64,000 nucleotides of DNA from Anthopleura xanthogrammica (taxonomy: Eukaryota; Cnidaria; Anthozoa; Actiniaria; Actiniidae): positions 1,492,197-1,556,196 of the forward strand of contig OZ025209.1 of assembly GCA_964019055.1 (NCBI GenBank). Reading direction: 5' to 3'. Position 1 is the first letter of the stretch, and the number at the start of each line of letters is the position of its first letter. The notes beneath the pieces were generated by a model that saw nothing but the letters and a program-made list of their open reading frames with translations, had not been told where the DNA came from and made no database searches. The translations under genes were made by a program, and so were the position numbers. Positions 24,502 through 35,700 of this stretch are shown piece after piece.

Positions 24502-24595
24502 TAGCGGCCCGACTGCATCAATTTTCGACGAACTCAACGAGAAAAGCCGGGAAGAAATAACTAAAAAGAATGGCATGTGGTTTCATGTGATCAAG
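24502..24595 (+). CDS. Orphan exon-like segment, possibly SCP2-like
   Basis: A TGTCAG acceptor precedes a 94 nt open segment that ends in a canonical AAG/GTAAGA donor. It encodes ...SIFDELNEKSREEITKKNG then MWFHVIK. That resembles the first helix and strand of sterol carrier protein 2 domains (helix, KK-N-G, then strand), but the match is short. I found no plausible start or downstream exon. It may be an isolated fragment of a gene or a coincidence of coding-like sequence. Confidence 0.3.
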
Positions 24596-24745
24596 GTAAG
24601 ATTCTTATTAGAGTTATAAATTCATTACGTACTCTTGGCCATGGTGTTCTCCTGCTTTTATGACCGTTGTTAATGGTTTAAAAGACGGTGAAATTGTGGT
24701 TTAAGTGTGTTGTGTTGTTCAAGATGGCGGCTTGACTTTCCTCCC

Positions 24746-24983
24746 TTAAGGCCCGTTCACATGGGCGATTTTTGCAGCGATTTTAGGTGCGATTTTTGCG
24801 GCGATTTTGATCACTGTTAATAATGGTAAAGGATTAACTTTTAAAGTTTCATTCAGGACACCAAGATTACCTGGACAAGTGTCTCTTTAGGAGCATTAGT
24901 TAAAATTTATTATATTTTCAAAAATCGCCGCGGAAATCGCACCTCAAATCGCTGCAAAAATCGCGCGTGTGAACGGGCCTTTA
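24746..24983. mobile_element. MITE family 4 (copy 1)
   Basis: Ends TTAAGGCCCGTTCACATGGG and GTGTGAACGGGCCTTTA, with GCGATTTTTGC repeats in both arms and a unique middle containing ACCTGGACAAGTGTCT. Related copy at 33415-33620. Confidence 0.85.
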
Positions 24984-27900
24984 GGGAACTGATCATATAG
25001 GAAAACAAAGGCGCGCGCGAAAAAAAATTTTCTAGTGCATTTTTGACGGAATTTTTTGCTCGTTTGTATTATAGAGGACATTATCTTGACCTGGAATAAA
25101 AAAAATTAATTAAACGCGATTTTTTCTCGAATTTATTTTCACCTTATACTTTTATATAAATTGGGCTCCCTGTGGTGTATGGTTCCTCAATAAAATTTTG
25201 AAGGTTATTATGCGGTTTTTGTGCTCGCACATACCATGGGCTCAAATTGAACGTTCAAGAGTAGTCAGTCACTAAAAAAACTAACTTTTTAAAAGCCCTC
25301 CCGTCCGTCACAAATTTTATAATTTGCTGGCACAGCGAGGGGCGTGACTATGTTCCCTACTGGTAGTTTTCTTTTCTTTTTCTTTTGCTGAAACAGAAAA
25401 GAAGACTCTGCCAGCGAGGAAGCGTCTCTGCCGCTTGCAAAAACAATATACATTCATTTTCTAGTGAAAATGATAGCTTCGACTTGTGGTAAGGTAAGTC
25501 TAGATATCGATAAAAATCTATAAAACAAACGCCAGTAAAAAACCACTTTCCGACTCTTATGGTAGCAGCTGCCACGGAACTGGAAAGCTGCCATTATTTG
25601 GCTAAATTTTTCACTGAATGAATCATTCTACATATTTTTCAAACTCAAATGTTTTTTGGCGTAAGATAAATAGATAATGTTGACATAGAACAGGAGGATA
25701 CTTATAACATTGAGGAAATATTTTAACAGCATTAGATGTAACCGATGTAAAAACGGCACATTAAAATAATCGAAATACAATCTTTGATTCATATATGTAT
25801 TTTAAAACAAATGAATGAGAAACGGTTTTTTTCCTTTAAAGGACTGAACGGAAAATTTTCTTAATCATTCGAAGGATTCAAGGATTGCAGCTCCGATGTG
25901 AGTAAGTTTCGAAATTAATATATATATATACATATATATATATTTATACATTTTAGAAGATATATAGGACATCCATGCAGCTGTTTGAAGGATTCCAAAT
26001 ACAAAGTAAAAAAAAAATGGAATGAGTTTTTGAGAAGTAGCAAACGATGGATACGAAGAGAAAATTGTCACCATGGCAACCAACTATCTCTTGTAAATTA
26101 TTCAAAATCCTCCTTTTCTAAAGCCGTATTTTGCTTGATATCTGACACATTTTTATTTGAAATGATGCTGAAGCTGTGGATACTTGAAAGAAAGATAAGC
26201 AAGGCTGATTTATTTCGGTAAGCACGATGGAGTTAATCAAAGAGAGCTGATAATTTTAAAACAAAACACGGAAACAAGTCCGCCAGCCCAAGTCAACTAG
26301 ACAAGTACTACACAATATCTCATTAAAACTGTTTGTGTGAGTTATTACAATAATACGGACATATTTTTCCCCTGCTGTGAGTCTCATTGACAAAGATAAC
26401 TTTTATGGATTAGTTTATTTTCAACTTTCTGTAAGAGAAATTTGATTTTTGTGGTTGGCTGATCTAACAATCACTCTGACAAAATCACTTATATATAATA
26501 AATACGATAGAGGCAAAATATAAGAGCTCGAGTTTCATTTTCTTAACCAATAGAAAGTGTTTGGGCTCACCATAACATAACTGATAATGAGACGAAGCAT
26601 ACACTAAATCCGTCTCTTCGCCAAAGCCGGCACCATCCTATGTATTTGTACTACTTGTTGATCAACATTCGCGTTCACATTCGATTGTTAAACCAGGCAC
26701 AAAGGTTGTTTACTCTTCAAAAGGAAACACTGACGTATTTTCAATTCGATTATGTAAAAAGAAGGCGGAGGCAGTGATCTAAACGAATAAAATATATCCT
26801 TGATCTCGAGCCACTGGGCGAGTTGGTTTGACTGAAATATTGTGAGGTAAGATCTAGAATAAATATAATAATGAATTCATTAATACGAAGATCGAGTTTT
26901 CTGATGTTTTGGTTTTCTCAAACACAGCAATAAAATTTAAAATACTAGGACGTCGTGTTATTTGTCTTAGGTTCTTTTGTTCTCCCCTCTTGGAAACTAA
27001 ATAGGCTGACATCAATTTTAACGCATTTAGTTGTACTCGTGCTGTTACTAGCTGACCGCTAGTGGGTCGACGTGCTAGTTTGAATTATCGCCTTTTCATG
27101 ATTTATTTTGATAGGTATCCCAATCTTGAGACTGAAGACTAAAGAAAAAACTTAAGAAAATTAAAACAAGCTCATAAAATACCAAGAATTTGAAAGAAAA
27201 ATATGCAAAAAGTAAGTACAAATTAGAGCTGTTAGGGTACTTTATCTTGAACTTCATGTACGGTGGTTTGTACTCAAGGTTCCTATGGCGACGATGATAG
27301 ACGGGAGAAACATGAAAAAGGTTGCTATCGTTTTTAAAAACAGCTGTAAAACATTAATAACGTTGAGTTTTTTACCCCCAAACAAGCCTTTTTTCGCGAA
27401 GATAAACTAACAACAACCTGGCTGAAAAACGAGTCAGCGGTTGGGTGTTACCGCGGGCTCAACTACTACGATTTTCATTCGTTCATTCTTTTTTGTGTAA
27501 AAACAACAAAAAGGCAACATATGTGTAAGGGTTTAGCCAGCTTTTTTGAAGGTTTTCAAAAAGGTCCAAAAAAGCCGTTCAGACAAATGTCCATCACTAT
27601 AATCTATAATGTCTAAGGTTTATTTCATTTATTTTATCATGGATAATGTTTGTATGAAAAATATTTTTGACGACGAACTCACCAAAGTTTTGCTGTTAGA
27701 TTGTATAATTTTCCCACACGCATGCATTATATCGATCATTTTTTTCCCTTTATTAAGTTTTTGTTTGCCACTTTTGATTTCTCATTTTTTCCATTCAATT
27801 CAGCCGCGCTTGGATTTCATCTGGCATTTTATCGAGCATGCGCAGTAAGAATGTCAGGGCTCTGGGGTCGAGAGTGCCGTTTTGAATTGACCGGCAATCG

Positions 27901-28122
27901 CTTTTCGGCCCCAGCCTGCGATACTAGCTCACGACCAACATCAACGCAAGCATGCGCATTAGTAACCACTGATTCATGTAAATATGGCGGCTTTCGTAGC
28001 AGGTTGTAGAAAATTTCATTAAAAATATTGGTCAAACAAGGTACGCGCAGGCTCAAGAAATCACATCAAAATGAGGCTTATGTAGTTGGACAGTATTATG
28101 AATATTATTTAGTTCTTGTCAG
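24984..28122. other. Intergenic, no gene supported
   Basis: AT-rich. A TATATA/CATATA repeat lies at 25918-25946. No coding exon recognised. An ATG at 27984 followed by a weak GT at 28003 is in phase with the THAP-like exon at 28123, but the donor is poor. Confidence 0.35.
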
Positions 28123-28270
28123 TGATAAATAGTCCAAAATATCGTCGCGTAAGGGAATGTGCTGCAGTCAATTGCAATTTGACATATCACTGTAATGATG
28201 GCAAGGCTTTGGGTATAATCTTCTTTCGGTTTCCGACAAGAACAACAAAAGCTTTGTACAGTTGGATGAG
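28123..28270 (+). CDS. THAP-type zinc finger exon (partial)
   Basis: Open segment between a TTGTCAG acceptor and an ATGAG/GTAATG donor. It reads ...RRVRECAAVNCNL, then GIIFFRFPTR and LYSWMR. This matches the first half of the THAP DNA-binding domain: C-x4-C followed by the (H)RFP motif and a Trp. The usual His of HRFP is Phe here. The second half (the Cys-x2-His pair) was not found downstream, so this is either a gene fragment or a gene with distant exons. THAP domains occur in host regulators and P-element-type transposases; which of these this is cannot be told from one exon. Confidence 0.5.
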
Positions 28271-31200
28271 GTAATGAGAAAAGGGTCTATTGTTTGCTAA
28301 ATTAAGTTAAATTCTCCCGATGGCTGGGAGCTAAGGTTTTTAAAGGAGAATTCTACTTTCTATTTCTTTTCATGCTGTTTTTTTTTTCCCGCTGGAAAAC
28401 GCTGAGCATTTTAAGGAAAAATTTCCAGAGCAAAATTATTTTACCCGCTGAAACCAGCCGGTTTTCTCGGTCCCTAAGGCGTAAGCCTTGACCCCTTAGT
28501 TTAATTAATATCATCGTTATCATCCTCACCTCAGCTCATATTCGGTATTGTTGTTTTCACTTTTACTTCTGAGATTCTCTCACGTTTTTTAAGCCCCTCA
28601 TCTATTTTTAATGTCGGCCATAAATAAGAATAAAAGTCACTCTCGATACAGACTGATAACACGAATATATTATTAGTAATACTGAAGTGCCAATCATGCA
28701 TTTTTAAACCATAACCCAATGACATCATAGGTAAATGTCTTCATAGCTAGACGTCGAACGGGTGTTCTATTATTTGCGCTGTCTTCGGAAAGTTCAATCA
28801 CCTACTACTGCAAACAAACTTCATGATGAAAACAGAAAAGAACACACTCGAGTTAGCTTAGAGCTGAGCTTGGTAAGATTTATTAGATTCCTATTTTACT
28901 CTACTTCAGTTATATCTTATTGCTTAATCACCTGTGCCAAATCTAGTTTATAAATTAAAACTCATTAGAGAACGCATGGTATGTTTCAGCCGTGTTTTAC
29001 TAGTCGTAGAGAATCGGCAACCGGCTGAACAAGTTAAGGATTGAGAAACAAAAAGCTTGTGTCCTTCTCCTGTGTTATTAGTACGTGATTTTGCATTGAT
29101 GCCAATCATTTCACATCTACGTGCATGCTACACTTCAAATTCTAAAAATTTTCAGTATAAAGTGAAAAACATGGCTATCTATTGTAGCCTATTGTATTAA
29201 TAATTTAAATTGACTCTTACTAACATAAAAAAACTCCCAAGTGTTGATTCATGAATAGAATTTTAAAAGTTTGAAAACGAAGCAAAGTTAGATAAGAATT
29301 AATTTAATTTTGACCAATACTTTGCCAGCTAGCATGATATTTGACGTTTCCTAGCTTCCATTCAGAATCGTAAACCGATTGAATAAACACGGAAAAACTT
29401 GGCGTACACTAAATTGGCCCGTGGACTAAAAACGATTAAAGCTAAAAGCTCAATATGGAGAGACGTCGATAAGAGCAAAATAGATGAAATTTGGGTTGTG
29501 ATAACAGTTTGACGAACTCTTTTTTAACTTGTTTGAATTTTTTACGGCCGGCTGGAGACGATGAGTTTGCTAACGGAATAAAACAGGTTTACTGTAACTT
29601 TCCATTTCGAAACACACAATTTTATTTTGTGGAAATTAGCCATCTTCAAAATTCAAGTATTTCAAACTTCATCGTCCGTTATAAATAAAACATGATTACA
29701 GCGTGCTATAGGAATATAAACAGTTTGATGTCATGCAATGGAAAAACAATGGAAATGTTTGGAGTGGGGTATTAGGAATTTTATTGCTTTTTGAGTATCC
29801 AATATTTTAGTTTAAATTGATTTTGATAGTGAGATAGTAGGCACAAAAGAAAATACAATTGAAAAAATATAATTACTTTTCGCTTTTTTTTTCTCTGTTA
29901 AACCCTAATGACAATTTTCAAATTCAATTTGGTTTACAGAGACGAGAACGGCATGACGTATTAGTCTCATCTCCAGGTCACCCGTTTTTAAAGCGAAGTT
30001 CTTCTAAAATAACACTGTTTCGACTTTAACACAGGACTCGAATCATTTTCGAAACGCTTCACTTTCGACAGCTTTTTTAAAACATCACATGTAAACGGGG
30101 CTTTATTAGGACTTTTTGCTAAAAAAATAAAAAATAAAAATATTGGATAATCATAAAAAACAATTAATAAAATGCCTTACGTATAGTGTCAAAATTGAAT
30201 TGTCCTTACTTGTTATTGAATTAGAGTTTACAGGCTTTGATAGTGCCAAGCACTTATTTGCATATGTGCACTGATGCATGAACAGCATATCATGTGCGAT
30301 ACGATGTGGCCGAATGCTTTGATTTATTTACAACTACATTTTCGATAATTTTTGCGAGAGATATTTCCGAGATAAAAAGCAGGTAGGTACCAAAACTGGC
30401 GAGGGTCTATTTCAAGTAATGTCTAAACATCACGATCAACATTTCTGTCTGGCACAGGACTAGGAAAACGTCTTGCAAACTGCAGAAGCTGGTTTTCCGT
30501 AGCAGAACAGAAATTGTCATCAGAATGATAATAAGGTAGTTTGATTCAAAAGCACTGGTACGTGGAGGAGGGGGAGGCACTACTAAATTATCACTGCAGA
30601 ACTAACAAGAACCAGTGATAAATCGCAAGAAAAGCTCGAAATTGCCGACGAACCATGGTTCAAAGTAAAAGTTAACTTAAATAATAATAATCTCTGAGTT
30701 TAGCCTTCTCGGTACGAATTCTCACGTGCTTGAGAGGAGCGATTTTGTAAACTTTAGGAACGATTGATAAATAACAAGACCCTGCGGGCAGGGTAGACTG
30801 GGTTACCTGGACCGGGTGAGACCAGGGACAGGGGCAGGGGGAGGGGTCCTAGGGTGCCCTTGACCCACCCTTTGTGGAAAAAGAGTGATCAATTATAAAA
30901 TAAGCTGACTGTAATTTGGTTTTTAATGTTTCTGATGTATCGTACTGTCGAGGCCCTCGTTTTCTTTTTTCGTCGTTTTTCAAAAGACAGTGAGAGACTG
31001 CCTACTATAAATGTACAGTGAAAGCCATTTTGGAAAAAAAAGTTAAATCAAAAACTAAATCATCGAAAATACCCATTTTGGTGAAGTCCAACTTCCATAT
31101 CCTTAATTCCGATTCCAGTCCGAGTTTTATCATACGTAATTAAGTCGCAGACGGAAAGTCGGCAAAGCGAGCTGACGGAGACATGTTTGCTTGAGGTCAG

Positions 31201-32785
31201 CATTATTTGTTTACCACATGAATCCTTCGTTTAGAACGGTAAGACGAGCAAATAATTGCTCAAAACTACCCTCAGAATTGCTTTACATCTTACAATTTTC
31301 TATTTTCGTATATATTTGTAAATCAATCGACAGTTCGTAAATGTTTAACGAGTGAGTCGCGAGTTGAATGACTTTTATATAAGAGATCGATCTGAGAGTC
31401 AAAATCCATGCGTTCGATTTAACAATATTTCTCATTACTCTTCAGTTCTTAATATCAAAATGAAAGCCCAAATAAACTTCGTTGTACCTCATGTTTATTT
31501 GTAGTAGTCTTGTTGAGTCAACCATTAAATATAGCATCCGAGAATCGGGTCGGTAAAACTCGAATGAAGTCAGGACGTCCCATCGGTTTGAGTTAGCTTG
31601 GAGCGCGTAGAAATTCTTTAATACAAGAATTAAATATCGGCCACGGCTAGCTTTTACCTTTTGTACTGGTACTACAGATAATACTGCTTTAGATAGCTGA
31701 GTCAAAGCACGAGTAGTTAATCAAAGTTAGCGGAGTTGCCGTGAGCAATGCAAATTCTTAAGATTAGAATTATCCTTGTTTACGAATAAATTAAAATTTC
31801 TGACTCGGCTCACTCTTTAATTACAGCAGTCAACGAAATAGAGCATGCGTAGACATTAATTTATGTCACGTGATACGCTAGCTCCGCCCTCTCTTTTAAA
31901 TTAGTTGGCAACGTAGTGACATTGATTGACAGTTGGCACATGCTAATTGTTGGACTATAGACAGGAACCCTGTATCAGATGCCCACTAAGGACTGTTGGG
32001 TAAGGCCGCAATGACCCTCTGGGTAGTATTGCGCAACTTTGCCATTTTGTCGCGAAGGAATCAGAAAGAAAAAAAAACGAAGGTATTTTATGACTGGTTT
32101 ACCACAGGTAACCCAGTAATAATGACCTCACAACGGTTTCATATTTATAATTCTTTTTCCTGCTTTGGAGTATCAGCGACAATTTAAATTTTAGAACTGA
32201 GTTTGTACAAAACGACTTAAACGACATTTCTTATAAGATGATAAGAGTATAATTAAATATTCATCGGTGCCTAGCTAGCCCGATCTGATATCTTATTCAT
32301 AACATAAGTGTATAATGGACGTAATGATATTCATATCCCATCAGTATGCTTCGGTTTTTATCCAAGCAATATCACACTCTTTGGCAGTAAGTGTCTATGG
32401 TGAATTTTTTGCTTTTCTCCGAGAGAGTCATAAATAAACTGTACAAATAATGAATAAAATCTTTAGTACAAAACCATATTATTGCCAGAATATAGGCATA
32501 CTGAACAGTGGTACTAGCGCGGTACTATTAGTACCAAATCGGCCTTAGTACCCGTAAATCGAAAAACTCTATTAAAAGCTCATGCGCAGACAGTATTCAA
32601 GTTGTCACAGTGCCAAAGTGTCAACAAAGCTGACTCCCACTTCAAAAAATTAAAATTTAAACAGATCACGTTTGCTGATGTCCTTTCCCCCCCTTTCTCA
32701 ACAGTAAGACATGAAATACTGCTGCTCCAAAGCAATGCTGTAGAAATGAGCTTGATTCAGCCTGGACAAAAGTAACTGGAAAATA
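28271..32785. other. Intergenic, no gene supported
   Basis: AT-rich 4.5 kb upstream of channel C. A G-rich stretch lies at 30820-30860. An 87-codon - strand frame at 31705-31442 has normal-looking composition but no recognised motif or splice partner. The promoter of channel C must lie near the end of this stretch; no TATA box could be assigned. Confidence 0.4.
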
Positions 32786-35700
32786 ATGATGATAAAAGTG
32801 TTGGCAATCGTCTTCTTTCTCATTGCAAGTCGCGCAATGATACAGCTCACGTTCGCTGCCAAAAACACCGACTGTCCGACCGAGCAAATCAAAGTTACCG
32901 CTTTATTGCTTCCTCCTTATGTTATCCATGTTAACTCGACCACACACCAAGGCATCGCCTACGACTTCATCAAAAAGGGACTTGAAAAGTGCTTTAGTCA
33001 TTGTCAAGTTGGACCTGTCATTTGGACATTTGTAAGAAATACAAAAGACCTGATTGAAATTGTAACTAATAAATCTACAGACATTGCATTTCCAATTGCT
33101 TCGTGTGTAGAATATGAGCTTGAGGACAGCGAGGATTGGTCCTCGAAAAATCATTCGAACTTTGTATTTGAGGACATGATTGAGTCACCTGGTTTATCTC
33201 ATATTGTACATACTGAGAATTTCAATTATAAAGCCAGAAAGCAGATTATATCTCAATTGGTGGAGATTTGGCCGATAGTGGTTTTCTGTTTATTACTTGC
33301 TGGTATGTCTGGGATCTTTGTTTGGGCCCTGGTAAGTGTATGCTAGTGCTTCCATTAATCTTTGCATCTATCCATACTTGCACCTGTTACATTCATTGTT
33401 CCTTCCTGAACCGCAAGGCCCGTTTACACTGGCGCGATTTTTTTCGCGCCGATTTGAGATGCAATTTTGGTCATGGTCAAGAATGGTAAAAGATTAACTT
33501 GTAAAGTTTTATTCAGAACACCAAGTTAGATTACCTGGACAAGTGTCTATTTAGAAGCATAAGACAAAAATTATTATATTTTCAAAAATCGCCGCAAAAA
33601 TTGTAAACGGGAGATCTTAAAGGCACGATTACACGGTGCAATTTTCTCTGCAACTTGTCTCGCAACGGCGTTGCGACACAAGTTGCAAGAGGGTTTACAC
33701 GGTGCAACGGAGACGCAATCGTTGCCGAAAGTAGAAACGAATTCTACTTTTCGCAACGATTGCTGCAACTTGTCTCGCAACATTTTTCAAATTGCACTGT
33801 AGGTTACACGCCGCAATGCTCCATGCAGCTTGTCTCGCAACGCCGTTGCGACACAAGTTGCAGAGAAAATTGCTCCGTGTAATTGCGCCTTAAGGGGGAA
33901 ATCTATCTATATTTTGTCCATATGACTCTATCTATGCATCCATGCATCCATGCATGCATCCATGCATGCATCCATGCATGCATGGGCCCTGGTAAGTGTA
34001 TGCTATGCATGCATGCATGCATGCATGCATCCATCCATCCATCCATCCATCCATCCATCCATCCATCCATCCATCCATCCATCCATCCATCCATCCATCC
34101 ATCCATCCATCCATCCATCCATCCATCCATCCATCCATCCAACCATTCTTTCAGTTATTGATACACTGCAGATAAACTAATAAAGTTTTCTCTGATTTCA
34201 AGGAATACAGAATCAACCGCTCTCAGTTCCCCAAGAATTTTTTCACTGGTTCTTACGAAGGCTTCTGGTGGGCCTTTGTTACCATGACTACAGTTGGGTG
34301 AGTAATCCAAGGCGTAATATATCTGGGTTCATACAGGATCCCCTGTGAGAATTTCCAAAACTTTTCCAAAACTTTCCAAAGCCCTTTGACTCAAATTTCC
34401 AAAACCACAAATAGCGCAAAAATAAAGCCAAATTCATGGATCTGAAACATTCAACATACATTTACCAATGCAAAATACCGCAGACAATCTACAAAAAAAC
34501 CATAACTTTTCCATGGCCTAGTGGACCATAAATCAATTTTCCAAAACTTTCAAGGTCCTGGAAAAATCCATTATCAATTTCCAAAACTTTCCAAGACTTT
34601 CCAAAACCCGTACGAACCCTGTATATCGATAATACAAGCATTAACAGCATCATATTTTGTTACCATTTATCTTCAGTTATGGTGACAAGACACCCAAGTC
34701 CGTGTGTGGACGACTGTTCGGGGTGTTATGGATCCTAATCGGTCTTGTTATCATCTCGATGTTTACTGCTGGTGCCACTAATTCTCTCAACGCTGGCATC
34801 ACTTTCTACGAAGCTGGGATAAAAGGGAAAAATGTATGCCATCATTATAATATGCAATCACTTCATTATATATTCTTTCCTTTTTCTCGCCCATTTCACC
34901 CTGGCCTTAAAAGTGAAATGTATGAATGCGGCGATGTTTCGTGCAGCGAGGCGCTGACGAAAGCACATCTAGTATTGCTGCGTCGCATTTCATACACAAC
35001 GGCGCGCAACCTAGAAACATCGATCCACTTACCAACAACTTGTCTTGGTCTCTGCGATCTACATGAAGTTGAGAAATACTAGAATAACACCTGTAATAAC
35101 ATGTTTTGTAGATTGGCGTTCTCAAGTATTCCGAGGCGGAGTTTGCGGCAATCAAGAATGGAGCGACAGTGTCAGGTAGAGAACCAGTCATTATGAATAT
35201 TATGTCCTCACCCTTAACCTTCTCTTTTCGTGCTAGGCTGCGTATACTGCTGCCACACTTTGCGCATGTTCTACTTTAAGAAAGATGAATATACAGATAC
35301 TGCGTACGTAGGCTTGAAAAAGTTCTTACGAATAGTAATGATGATGCGCAATTTACTATGCATTAACCAGTTTTTTGAAAAGAAAGTTCTAAAATTGTAA
35401 AATTCAGTATAAACAAACGCACTGTTACAATAACCAATGTCTTTGCAACTTGCCTTGCAATTTTATTTCCGTATACAAGCAAATTAAGTTGTACAAGAAA
35501 TCCCTTGTGTTAAACAAGAAACTTGTCTCATACATTGTTGCAACTAAAGTACTACTTTTGGCAACAACTTAGTGGAATTGCCTTGTGTAAAATCGAAAAT
35601 ATTAATAACGCGCAATGCAATTTATCGCATAGTAGAGCAGATTCACACAAGTTGGAAGGGTCTCGTGCAACAGCACCTTCAGGGTGCGGACACTTCGTGT

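Noticed and set aside
31442..31705. 87-codon - strand frame with balanced composition
   Set aside because: No motif, start context or splice partner that I can support.
33883..34180. Open frames of repeated HPSI or MDGW
   Set aside because: Translations of the ATCC microsatellite in channel C intron 1.
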